Part shown: positions 1 through 6,758 of the stretch, one piece after another
Layout of the letters: the number at the start of each line of letters is the position of its first letter
Numbering within the stretch: the first letter of the stretch is position 1
NCBI RefSeq assembly: GCF_007671675.1
Contig: NZ_VCGW01000002.1
Coordinates: 992,001 to 1,056,000, forward strand
Source of the DNA: Marinobacter maritimus
GTDB lineage: Bacteria > Pseudomonadota > Gammaproteobacteria > Pseudomonadales > Oleiphilaceae
Direction: 5' to 3'
DNA: 64,000 bases
Made by a program: the position numbers and the translations under genes
The notes under the pieces: model-generated
The model's input: only the letters and a program-made list of their open reading frames with translations
Told to the model about the DNA's origin: nothing
Databases searched by the model: none

Positions 1-494
1 TCCAGGATTGGAAGCAGGTATATGAGCTGGAGGTGTTCAGTTAGCGCATGATGACGAACCATGTTCATCTGGTTGTTCATACAAACGACAACGTGACCGC
101 AATTCCTAATTGATGAAGCGCCTGGCAGATCGGAAGACCCGTTTCGTGAATGCCCTCGAGAAACGCAACGGGTCGCGGGGGAATGACGCTGCGAGATTAG
201 CCAGATTGATCTTGACATCTATCTCATGGCCTGTTGTCGGTGCGTGGAACTCAATCCTGTCAAAGCTTACATGGTGAACGAACCTGAGTCTTATGAGTGG
301 TCGAGTTATTCTGCTCGTGTAGGGTTGTCGGCATGCCATTGGCTGGATTAACCAGAGACCTTTCGGGCAATGGCAGGCAGTCACCAACCGCGGGTTGAGG
401 CTTGTCGACAGTTTGTTAGGCAGGAAACTGGTTCGCCTACAGATCAATTGATTCGGGCTGCGATCAGCAGCAACAAGCGAACTGGCGGCAAAGA
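1..494 (+). pseudogene. Decayed REP-associated Y1 transposase (RAYT), 5' end outside window
   Basis: The plus strand closely follows the nucleotide sequence of the intact transposase at 6759-7451, from about its position 6883 to 7363. In-frame stops (for example a TTA-to-TAG context near 43-48), small indels (near 108) and lost codons break the reading frame. The HVHLVV-type metal-binding region is still readable around 60-80. It is therefore a dead paralogue of the RAYT family, and its first third lies left of the window. Similarity ends near 494, just before the retron region. That it mobilised the neighbouring REP copies is inference. Confidence 0.8.
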
Positions 495-662
495 CCTTAA
501 TGTAACCTACTTCGCTTTGCTCGTTTTGTCGGCTCGCTAAATGCGGCGCTTAAACGCAGTTGAGGGGCAGCTCATGTCGAAGGATTAAGAAATTTCATGT
601 GCTACGGTATTTGGCTGTGAAACTATGGTTGAAGGCATTGCATACTATTGCTATCCTCTGGC

Positions 663-803
663 AACCCGGCTCGTGATTAATCTTGGCGGTTTTAAATGCT
701 GCTTAATGACAACGACGTTACCACAAATCGCCTCTCAGCACGTTGCTAGCAGCAGCTTTGCAGGCAAATTTGAGTAAAGCGTAATGTGAAACTTGAGCCG
801 GGC
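663..803 (+). ncRNA. Candidate retron msr-msd non-coding RNA
   Basis: Retron RTs are primed by a structured RNA encoded just upstream, whose ends pair as the a1/a2 repeats. Here CCCGGCTC (665-672) is exactly complementary to GAGCCGGG (795-802), which ends five bases before the RT start codon. Between them lies a large hairpin: TGCTGCT (697-703) pairs with AGCAGCA (748-754), and CAACG (710-714) with CGTTG (741-745), as expected of an msd stem. The total of about 140 nt is in the usual range. A clear msr stem-loop and branching-G context are not obvious, so the boundaries are tentative. Confidence 0.45.
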
Positions 804-807
804 TTTT

Positions 808-2442
808 ATGATTCAACCAACCACATCACCTTCGGATTTGGCTAGCTTACTTGGAACAACTCATTCTAAGCTTAATTATACACTGTATTCCTTTCCCCTA
901 GAATATTCCTATACAAAGTTCACTATCGAAAAGAAGAATGGTAGTAGCCGCCAGATTCGGGCTCCAAATCCAAAATTAAAGATTATTCAAAAACGGCTAA
1001 AAAATCATTTGGAAAAGCTTTATAGACCCCATTCGGCTGCAACAGCTTTTGTTGCTGGAAGAGGTATCGTTGATAATGCTAAAAGGCATATAAAAAGAGA
1101 ATGCGTTTTCAATCTAGATTTAGATTCTTTTTTTGATTATATTCACTTTGGACGAGTTAAAGGACTTTTAGTCGCTCCTCCTTATAATTTAAGAGACGAC
1201 ACTGCAAAGCTAATCGCTCACATTTGTTGCTTAAACGGAAGGCTACCTCAAGGTGCGCCAACTTCGCCCCTAATATCGAATATGGTTGCTCGAAGCTTAG
1301 ACCATAAACTGTCCAGGTTAGCAAAAAAATATAAAGCACGTTACTCGAGATACGCGGATGATATTACTTTTTCTTTCCAAAAGAAGACAGATGGTATTAT
1401 TTTTCACGTTGATGAGGGAGTTGTTAAGCCAAGTGTTGAGCTGGTCGATATTATTGAAAACGCCGGTTTTTTAATTAATATAAGAAAGACGAGAGTTCAG
1501 TATTATGATCAGCGACAAGTAGTTACTGGATTGAAAGTTAATTCAGTCGTCAATGTCGACAGGCGTTATATTAGGACAACCAGGGCAATGCTTTTTTCGT
1601 TGTCACAGGGTGTTGAGTCCGCAAATATGAAGTTTTTTGAAAAGGTTGGAGGCGACCCTGAGCGCAGGCTGGAAAATGTAGTTCATGGTCGTATAGCCTT
1701 CATCGGTATGGTGAAAGGAAGGGGTGGCTCTGTTTATCAAACGCTTTCACAAAAATTTAACGATTTGGGTCTGGATATCCAATCTCCTATTGGCCCTGCT
1801 GAAATAAAAGATGAGTTAGAACAAAAGCTCCATTTCTATAGTTATAAAAATAGGGCTCGCTTGCAAAGGTGTGTGTGGGTCGTTGACTTTGGGGGTGTCC
1901 CAGGTCTTGATATGGATCAGGAGCTTGTCCAGGGTACTGCATTCATGATCGGAGGCCAACGAATCTTAACCAGTGCTCATACCTTTGCCAAAGCTGGAAA
2001 TCCGGTTCAATGCAAACTCTATTTGGTTAATGAGCCTGGTAAAAAATATAGCGCTGAGGTCGTTAACATTAATAATAATTCTGATATTGCAGAGTTAAAA
2101 TTGATCAATGTTGACGGCTCCTTTCCTGTGTTGAAAGTTGCGCCTAATCTTAAGACGAATACGGGGTACAAGGTTTCCATCGCGGGGTTTCCACAACTTC
2201 AACCCGGGCATCAATCTGTTGCCATAACACCCTGTACAGTCATTAACACTCTAAATATTTCAAGCCATCGTTACATCGAAGTCGATACACCTATCCAAGG
2301 GGGTAGTAGTGGTAGCCCTGTGTTAAACGTCTATATGCAAGTGGTCGGTATGGCGGCGATGGGAGTTTCAGTCACTAAAGATGGAGAGGATGTACAGCTT
2401 GAGGGTACAAATGCGTTTGTCTCGGCAGTACATTTTCCTTAG
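808..2442 (+). CDS. Retron-type reverse transcriptase fused to a trypsin-like serine protease
   Basis: A 544-residue two-domain protein. The N-terminal RT (about 1-300) carries the retron signatures NAKRH (about 90-94, the NAxxH motif) and VTGLKVN (from about 239), plus QGAPTSPLISN and the catalytic YADD (about 182-185). The C-terminal domain (about 360-544) is an S1/V8-like protease: His391 in TSAHTF, Asp426 in NNSDIAEL and Ser501 in GGSSGSP form a complete triad. In such retrons the RT copies the adjacent ncRNA into msDNA, and the fused domain is presumed to be the anti-phage effector. ATG 808 is preferred to the upstream TTG 793, because the candidate a2 repeat overlaps 793-803. The gene is clearly AT-richer than its neighbours, which suggests transfer. 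A REP copy begins at the stop codon. Confidence 0.9.
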   Translation: MIQPTTSPSDLASLLGTTHSKLNYTLYSFPLEYSYTKFTIEKKNGSSRQIRAPNPKLKIIQKRLKNHLEKLYRPHSAATAFVAGRGIVDNAKRHIKRECVFNLDLDSFFDYIHFGRVKGLLVAPPYNLRDDTAKLIAHICCLNGRLPQGAPTSPLISNMVARSLDHKLSRLAKKYKARYSRYADDITFSFQKKTDGIIFHVDEGVVKPSVELVDIIENAGFLINIRKTRVQYYDQRQVVTGLKVNSVVNVDRRYIRTTRAMLFSLSQGVESANMKFFEKVGGDPERRLENVVHGRIAFIGMVKGRGGSVYQTLSQKFNDLGLDIQSPIGPAEIKDELEQKLHFYSYKNRARLQRCVWVVDFGGVPGLDMDQELVQGTAFMIGGQRILTSAHTFAKAGNPVQCKLYLVNEPGKKYSAEVVNINNNSDIAELKLINVDGSFPVLKVAPNLKTNTGYKVSIAGFPQLQPGHQSVAITPCTVINTLNISSHRYIEVDTPIQGGSSGSPVLNVYMQVVGMAAMGVSVTKDGEDVQLEGTNAFVSAVHFP

Positions 2443-2478
2443 AAAACCGGGACAGAAAACCGGGACAGATTTATTTTC
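2441..2478 (+). repeat. REP-like element, tandem 1.5 copies
   Basis: AAAACCGGGACAG is followed directly by a full AAAACCGGGACAGATTTATT copy. It overlaps the last bases of the RT stop codon. With the inverted copy at 2877-2902 it brackets the thioredoxin gene. Confidence 0.85.
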
Positions 2479-2525
2479 CAGTTTCCGCATTGTTCCTAGC
2501 AGGCCAGCAATTGCCGGCGCCGGCC

Positions 2526-2849
2526 TTAGCGAATTTTTAGCAGTGCATCTTCGATGTCGGTGCTGTCTTCTGGGCGGACGACCCGCGCTATTTCTTCACC
2601 ATCCTTCAAAAAAATCAGGGTCGGCCAGAGCTTAACGCCAAACGTCCGCCCCAATCTGCGGCCTTTGCCATCCTCAGCCTTCACATGCGGAATGTCTGGG
2701 TGATTGTCCATTGCCGCCTTGATGTCCGCCTGAGCACCCTGGCAGATCCCGCACCAGTTGGTGCCGAATTCGATCACCATTGGGCCCGTGCTCTGGTCCA
2801 GCTCATCACGGCTCAGGGTTTCGGGTGTATATCGGCTGGTGTACGACAT
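2526..2849 (-). CDS. Thioredoxin family protein, copy 1
   Basis: A 107-residue, single-domain thioredoxin fold without a signal peptide, so presumably cytosolic. The redox centre is WCGIC (Trp-Cys-Gly-Ile-Cys) after the FGTNW strand, and the cis-proline loop reads KLWPTLIF. The length matches small thioredoxins. It probably reduces or isomerises disulfides, but the partner is unknown. The gene sits between inverted REP copies (2441-2478 and 2877-2902). An almost identical copy lies at 8552-8875, differing at about five residues. GGCGCCGGCC-rich dyads downstream of the stop codon are also shared by both copies. Confidence 0.85.
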   Translation of the reverse strand: MSYTSRYTPETLSRDELDQSTGPMVIEFGTNWCGICQGAQADIKAAMDNHPDIPHVKAEDGKGRRLGRTFGVKLWPTLIFLKDGEEIARVVRPEDSTDIEDALLKIR

Positions 2850-2876
2850 GGTGTCTCCTTGTTGGATTATCCGTCT

Positions 2877-2902
2877 GGAAAATAAATCTGTCCCGGTTTT
2901 CT
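2877..2902 (-). repeat. REP-like element
   Basis: Inverted copy (AATAAATCTGTCCCGGTTTT on the plus strand), upstream of thioredoxin copy 1. It pairs with the direct copy at 2441-2478 to form an inverted-repeat-bounded unit. Confidence 0.85.
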
Positions 2903-2927
2903 GAGGTCGTCGAGTGTTAGTGCTCCT

Positions 2928-3359
2928 TTAATCGGGCAACCCGGAACGCTTCTCTGGTGTCATTTCCTTTTCCCACTCGGCTTCGTCGCCCGGCGCTGGC
3001 AGAAACCGGCCAAACTCGATCATCTGAGTGGCTGGAATGTCCTGCAGATAAATCCAGACGTCCTCAGCCGTTATGCCCGTGATTTGCACTACCTTTTCAA
3101 GCATCTGGCTCATCAGGGCCTGCTTGACCTCGGTATTGCGGCCCTCGCGTACCAGGCCGTGCACATACACCTGGGGCGCCGAGTTTTCGCGGCCACCGAC
3201 AAAGTGCTCGCCCTCGTTGGTCGCAAAAAACAGAACCTGGGCGAAGAAACGGGGCGCGCCGGTTTGCGTGTGATGGGCCGTTGTGATGGCCTCCGCTATC
3301 TGTGATTTCTGCTGCAGCGACAGGGAAAGATTCGCGACCGTTACAGTGTAAGTGGGCAT
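2928..3359 (-). CDS. Tautomerase superfamily protein, cis-CaaD-like
   Basis: A 143-residue protein beginning Met-Pro, so the mature N-terminus is the catalytic Pro1 of the tautomerase superfamily. It aligns along its whole length with cis-3-chloroacrylic acid dehalogenase. The TTAHHTQTG segment supplies the His28 equivalent, VHGLVREGR the two arginines (Arg70/Arg73), and WIYLQDIPATQMIEFGRF the Tyr103 and Glu114 equivalents. All six family catalytic residues appear present, so the protein may hydrate or dehalogenate short unsaturated acids; tautomerisation is the fallback. It stands alone between REP-flanked modules and is divergent from the Rho-like gene. The substrate is not known from context. 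Confidence 0.8.
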   Translation of the reverse strand: MPTYTVTVANLSLSLQQKSQIAEAITTAHHTQTGAPRFFAQVLFFATNEGEHFVGGRENSAPQVYVHGLVREGRNTEVKQALMSQMLEKVVQITGITAEDVWIYLQDIPATQMIEFGRFLPAPGDEAEWEKEMTPEKRSGLPD

Positions 3360-3464
3360 TGGGAAGTCCTAATGAGCGTTGCATGTATGCATGGGTCTGG
3401 CCAAGATGGAAAGTGGGGTGGCTTGTTTCACTATAGCAACGCTTGTGATCATGGGCACGCGCAT

Positions 3465-3488
3465 GAAAAACCGGGACAGACTTATTTT
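3465..3488 (+). repeat. REP-like element
   Basis: GAAAAACCGGGACAGACTTA followed by TTTTG. It lies about 70 bp upstream of the Rho-like gene. An open frame reads through it in frame with that gene, but the repeat translation (KPGQTYF) argues against coding there. Confidence 0.85.
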
Positions 3489-3560
3489 GTGCACACTGTT
3501 TTTTTGACGTTATCAGCCCATTTCGAAAAATATCTATCAAACAAGAGCTATCAAACAATC

Positions 3561-4532
3561 ATGACGAGAAAGACATTAGGTTTAACCCGAAAACGAAATA
3601 AAGACGCTAAACCAGTGGCTGAGGAAGCCGAAGCTATGGTTGAGGTGGAAGGTGAGGCCGATCCACAAAAACGTTTTTTAAATGCTGTGGCCATCAATCC
3701 AACGCCGGGGATTCGCTTGGAGTCAGGTTCAGAAAAACTCACGGTGCGCGCGATGGATTTGATCACGCCGATTGGAATGGGGCAGCGAGGTTTGATAGTT
3801 GCCCCGCCGGGGTCTGGAAAATCGACGGTTTTAAAACATATTTGCCAGGCGGTGGGAAAGGCGTATCCCGAGATTAAACTTTACGCGTTATTGATAGATG
3901 AGCGACCCGAAGAGGTCACCGATTTCAAGCGTAGCGTCCCGGCTGAGGTACACGCTTCTTCTTCGGATGAAAGCTATGCTCATCACGTTCGCGTTGCCGA
4001 TGAGCTTCTTGATATCGCCCGCCAACAAGCGGGCGAGGGTGAGAACGTCATGATTGTGATTGATTCTCTCACGAGGCTTTCGCGTGTGCATAATGCGGAG
4101 CGAAAGAGCAGCGGTCGTACTATGTCTGGCGGGGTGGATGCTCGAGCGATGGAGATTCCGCGGAGGTTGTTTGGCGCTGCACGAAACATTGAGAATGGCG
4201 GCTCGCTGACCATTTTGGCAACCGTTTTGGTGGATACCGGCAGCCGTATGGACCAGGTTATCTTTGAGGAATTTAAGGGCACGGGGAACATGGAGCTGGT
4301 TTTATCGAGAGATGTGGCAAATCAGCGAATCTTTCCCGCGCTGGATATTTCGAAAAGCAGTACACGCCGTGAAGAGCTGCTGTTGGATCCAAAAGATTTA
4401 GACAAAATAAGAGCATTGCGCCGGGCGCTTGGCGGTCTTAAACCGCTAGAGGGCACAAAAAAGTTGGTTGAGCTGCTTGAGAAGTACCCCACAAATGCCG
4501 AGCTTCTGAAAAACATCCCCGGGCCAGGATGA
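3561..4532 (+). CDS. Rho-like transcription terminator ATPase core lacking the RNA-binding domain
   Basis: A 323-residue protein matching the hexameric ATPase domain of transcription terminator Rho. The motifs are Walker A APPGSGKS (about 81-88; the E. coli type is APPKAGKT), [13 protein letters not shown], Walker B-like [12 protein letters not shown], the Q-loop region [21 protein letters not shown] (split here as seen), and the R-loop region [14 protein letters not shown]. Only about 80 residues precede Walker A, against roughly 175 in E. coli Rho. The N-terminal helix bundle and the cold-shock-like primary RNA-binding domain are therefore missing, replaced by a charged leader. It could be a motor with another nucleic-acid partner, or a dominant modulator of housekeeping Rho; both are inference. 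ATG 3561 was chosen because upstream in-frame sequence is REP DNA. Confidence 0.85.
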   Translation: MTRKTLGLTRKRNKDAKPVAEEAEAMVEVEGEADPQKRFLNAVAINPTPGIRLESGSEKLTVRAMDLITPIGMGQRGLIVAPPGSGKSTVLKHICQAVGKAYPEIKLYALLIDERPEEVTDFKRSVPAEVHASSSDESYAHHVRVADELLDIARQQAGEGENVMIVIDSLTRLSRVHNAERKSSGRTMSGGVDARAMEIPRRLFGAARNIENGGSLTILATVLVDTGSRMDQVIFEEFKGTGNMELVLSRDVANQRIFPALDISKSSTRREELLLDPKDLDKIRALRRALGGLKPLEGTKKLVELLEKYPTNAELLKNIPGPG

Positions 4533-4574
4533 TGATGCGTGTGAGTGATGACCTCATTCGTTAGGTCGTTATGC

Positions 4575-4601
4575 GGAAAAACCGGGACAGATCTATTTTT
4601 T
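4575..4601 (+). repeat. REP-like element
   Basis: GGAAAAACCGGGACAGATCT followed by ATTTTTT, 43 bp after the Rho-like stop codon and in the same orientation. Confidence 0.85.
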
Positions 4602-4689
4602 GATGGATTCAACGGCATAGAATTGGCGAATGGTATCTACTGGGCGTTCATATGGCACCCAGATAACAATCGCAGCGACAGGCCCTATT

Positions 4690-4995
4690 ATGCATTTGGA
4701 CAAAGCAAAGAAGCGTATTGCCAAGCAGGTTAAGAAAGGCTTTCACGGCTATCCGTTAGTTTCGCTTGAGTATTTTGGTAAAGACGACTCTGGTAAAGCG
4801 CCGGAAACAGCCGCCACGGTTGTTATTTCATTTACCGAGGAAGAGGGTGCGGATCCCCAGAAGCAAACGTTTGTAAGTGGCGGTGACGCCCGGGAGGATG
4901 AAGCGATTCAATCCACCCTTCTGAAAATCATTGAGCGGGCGGATGCCAAAACAGTGACTGAGATCGAGGGTATTTCCATTCTCAATGAATACTGA
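4690..4995 (+). CDS. Conserved small hypothetical protein
   Basis: A 101-residue protein starting MHLDKAKKRIAKQVKKGFHG. It has a basic N-terminal helix, a YPLVSLEYFG strand region and an acidic C-terminal half, with no signal peptide, membrane segment or recognisable catalytic motif. The start at 4690 is preferred to the in-frame ATG at 4630 because a purine-rich ACAGG precedes it and the 20 upstream residues look unrelated. The KAKKRxxKQVxKGFxGYP opening is, from memory, a family of small proteobacterial proteins without a known function. It sits alone between REP copies. Confidence 0.55.
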   Translation: MHLDKAKKRIAKQVKKGFHGYPLVSLEYFGKDDSGKAPETAATVVISFTEEEGADPQKQTFVSGGDAREDEAIQSTLLKIIERADAKTVTEIEGISILNEY

Positions 4996-5000
4996 CGCTC

Positions 5001-5060
5001 AGAAACCGGGACAGGTCTATCCGCAGGAGTAATCAGAAAATCGGGGCAGATTTATTTTTC
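5001..5060 (+). repeat. Two REP-like elements in direct order
   Basis: A degenerate copy AGAAACCGGGACAGGTCTAT (5001-5020) is followed by AGAAAATCGGGGCAGATTTA plus TTTTTC (5036-5060). The second copy runs into the 3' end of the parE-like gene and supplies its last codons. Confidence 0.75.
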
Positions 5061-5306
5061 CTCGACATCAGAGGTGGATTGCCGGGTCCATTCTCTCGCG
5101 CAGCACCCTGAGAATAATGACCTCTCTGACCGATCTTTGAGCAGGGCAGCATCTGGGCCACCGGCTTCAAGTTCTCTAATCGCTAATTGAAACTGGGCGG
5201 AATAGCGTTGGAGTTGAATACTGCCGAACACCAACAGAGTCGCTTCAAGAATGTCATCTATATCTGCGAGAGCTGAATCTGAGAGAGTAACCATCCATGG
5301 TTGCAT
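5052..5306 (-). CDS. ParE-like toxin, C-terminally degenerate
   Basis: An 84-residue product beginning MQPWMVTLSDSALADIDDIL, typical of the ParE/RelE toxin N-terminal strand and helix. ParE toxins are usually 90-100 residues and end with a basic strand around a YR-type motif. Here the tail after RSERSLFSG no longer resembles the family, and the final codons come from the REP element at 5036-5060. The protein is probably truncated and inactive. Intact ParE poisons DNA gyrase. The gene starts five bases after the antitoxin stop codon, the usual parD-parE order. Confidence 0.65.
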   Translation of the reverse strand: MQPWMVTLSDSALADIDDILEATLLVFGSIQLQRYSAQFQLAIRELEAGGPDAALLKDRSERSLFSGCCAREWTRQSTSDVEEK

Positions 5307-5311
5307 CGAGT

Positions 5312-5599
5312 TCAGACGTCCTTGGCTTTTGTGGCTATCTGCGTAGCCCTGTCTGAAAGGTAATTCGCAAACGCATCGCTGGTGAATTGGCGGATCTTTC
5401 CCGAATCAACGTCTTGCTGCCCCTGATCGATGGCATCCCTTAGCTTATTCATTTTCGTGAGGTAGGCGGATTCTGCTTCCTCTACCATCCTGAGACCTGA
5501 TCTTAGAACTTCGCTGGCATTTTGATAACGGCCTGAAGCAACCAGACGGTCAACCACTTCGGACTGGTGGTCGGTGAGTACGATGTTTCTCGTAGCCAT
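5312..5599 (-). CDS. parD: ParD-like antitoxin
   Basis: A 95-residue ribbon-helix-helix antitoxin. MATRNIVLTDHQSEVVDRLV and SGRYQNASEVLRSGLRMVEE are diagnostic of the ParD/CC2985 family. The N-terminal part binds operator DNA as a dimer; the acidic, helical C-terminal half normally wraps the ParE toxin. A perfect inverted repeat at 5625-5641 is the likely autoregulatory operator. The antitoxin appears intact although its partner gene is degenerate, a common end state for a decaying module. Confidence 0.85.
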   Translation of the reverse strand: MATRNIVLTDHQSEVVDRLVASGRYQNASEVLRSGLRMVEEAESAYLTKMNKLRDAIDQGQQDVDSGKIRQFTSDAFANYLSDRATQIATKAKDV

Positions 5600-5624
5600 G
5601 GCAAGTACCCTATAAATGACCTTA

Positions 5625-5641
5625 TTGGCATATTATGCCAA
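5625..5641. promoter_or_regulatory. Palindromic operator upstream of parD
   Basis: TTGGCATA and TATGCCAA form a perfect inverted repeat around one central base, 26 bp upstream of the parD start codon. That is the position expected for ParD autorepression. Binding itself is inference. Confidence 0.6.
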
Positions 5642-5662
5642 CGGGGTGTTGCCTGCAAATGA

Positions 5663-5830
5663 CCGATAGCCGGCCATTCCCACAAACCCCGTAATGAGTG
5701 GACCGGCGACGTGCTTTACTTCAATCCCGGTGGCGCCGGGCCGCGACGGTTTACGCTGCCAATTACGGTAGGGCGACTGGAAGTGAAAGAAGACAGTGTG
5801 GTTGGGGAAATTATCGAACTGCCGGTTTGA
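5663..5830 (+). pseudogene. C-terminal fragment of a metallophosphoesterase (YfcE-type)
   Basis: Translation from 5663 gives PIAGHSHKPRNEW, then GDVLYFNPGGAGPRRF and a terminal EIIELPV before TGA 5828-5830. GHSHKP is the last metal-binding motif of the YfcE/MJ0936 phosphodiesterase family, and FNPGSAGPRR its C-terminal signature. A stop codon precedes position 5663 and no N-terminal domain is present, so only about the last 55 codons remain. Confidence 0.75.
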
Positions 5831-5879
5831 TCAATTTTAAGAACCAGTACGGACACACTGAGGGGCATCAACCGGGGGG

Positions 5880-6170
5880 TTATGCGGACGCTCGGTCGTT
5901 TTCTGTGGTTTCCAGTTTCACTCGAAAACCGCAGGCTGCGGCGTACTTGCTGAGCGTTCCCCAACTAGGGTTTCCTCGGCCACGCTCAAGTCTGGAGATG
6001 TTGCTTTTGCTCGTTCCCAGTTTCTTTGCAAGATCCTCTTGGGTAAGGCCCGCTTTCGTTCTCATGGTGATCAATTGGTCGATCAGGCTAAATTCTTCCT
6101 GAAGGGCATCGTACTCTTTACGCACTTCAGGATTTTCAAGTGCCTTCTGCTTAAACTGTTTGAAGCTCAT
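5880..6170 (-). CDS. higA: HigA-type XRE antitoxin
   Basis: A 96-residue protein. Residues about 30-85 form a Cro/CI-type helix-turn-helix (TKAGLTQEDLAKKLGTSKSN, then ISRLERG). An N-terminal helix (VRKEYDALQEEF) is typical of antitoxins partnered with Gp49-like toxins. The start codon overlaps the toxin stop codon by four bases (ATGA), so the pair is translationally coupled in the toxin-first HigBA order. It should neutralise the toxin and repress the pair through the palindrome at 6510-6527. Confidence 0.85.
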   Translation of the reverse strand: MSFKQFKQKALENPEVRKEYDALQEEFSLIDQLITMRTKAGLTQEDLAKKLGTSKSNISRLERGRGNPSWGTLSKYAAACGFRVKLETTENDRASA

Positions 6171-6490
6171 AACTTTTTGACCTCCCTCAAACGCTCTTTT
6201 GCTAGCTCTAAGTCTTTCTTCGGTATTTTTTGATCTTTCTTCACAAAGACATGGAGAATGATGATTTTCCTATCCTGCATATAGCAGAAAATACCTCTCC
6301 CGATGCCTTCTTTGGCTTTTGCGCGGATCTCGAACAACTCATCACCAAGTGACTTGGTGTGTGGCTCCCCAAGGTTCGCTCCGTGCTTTTCCATCAACTC
6401 CATTAGCCGGATCATTCTTGCCTGAATCTTGGGCGGCATCCCGGCCAATTCTTCGTCTACCTTTCTGTAGAATTCAATGTCCCAGTCCAT
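6167..6490 (-). CDS. higB: HigB-type (RelE/Gp49-like) toxin
   Basis: A 107-residue protein of the phage-derived Gp49/HigB family. MDWDIEFYRKVDEEL, the helix KIQARMIRLMELMEKHG, GDELFEIRAKAKEGIGRGIF and HVFVKKDQKIPKKDLELAKE mark it. Members are ribosome-dependent mRNA interferases. The inner ATG at 6490 is chosen over the ATG at 6517. An ACGGAG ribosome site stands just before 6490, and the outer ATG lies inside the operator palindrome. The toxin appears full length and is followed by higA. Confidence 0.85.
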   Translation of the reverse strand: MDWDIEFYRKVDEELAGMPPKIQARMIRLMELMEKHGANLGEPHTKSLGDELFEIRAKAKEGIGRGIFCYMQDRKIIILHVFVKKDQKIPKKDLELAKERLREVKKL

Positions 6491-6509
6491 GGGTGCTCCG
6501 TATTTTTTA

Positions 6510-6527
6510 GTTATCATATATGATAAC
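6510..6527. promoter_or_regulatory. Perfect 18-bp palindrome, HigA operator
   Basis: GTTATCATATATGATAAC is an exact palindrome 20 bp upstream of the chosen higB start. Position and symmetry fit a dimeric XRE operator, which would allow autoregulation of higBA. Confidence 0.7.
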
Positions 6528-6548
6528 TCCAGCTATGGGAAATATCCT

Positions 6549-6572
6549 GAAAAACCGCGACGGATTTATTTA
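6549..6572 (+). repeat. REP-like element, degenerate
   Basis: GAAAAACCGCGACGGATTTA followed by TTTA. It has two changes in the core, and lies upstream of the higBA operator. Confidence 0.7.
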
Positions 6573-6607
6573 TGCAGAGGATGGAAAATCTCAAAGTCGA
6601 TGATGAG

Positions 6608-6640
6608 GAAAACCGGGAAAACCGGGACAGATTTATTTTC
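6608..6640 (+). repeat. REP-like element, partial tandem
   Basis: GAAAACCGGG is followed by a full AAAACCGGGACAGATTTATT copy. It lies left of the RAYT gene and is inverted relative to the copy at 7442-7464 on its right. Confidence 0.85.
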
Positions 6641-6758
6641 AAGCTACTTCTGTGTCTGAAAGCCAACTCGAGTCACTACCAACAGCCTCGCTGGTTCGGT
6701 TAACATCGGCTTCCACTGCACAGAACGGATTCTGTGCTTCAAAAGCAAGGAGAAGCTG

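Noticed and set aside
481..600. Possible integron attC site near the retron
   Set aside because: No paired core sites with the GTTRRRY/RYYYAAC arrangement could be built, and no integrase is present.
3372..3560. In-frame N-terminal extension of the Rho-like protein
   Set aside because: It passes through a REP copy and lacks a ribosome site; the translation resembles REP read-through rather than the Rho N-terminal domain.
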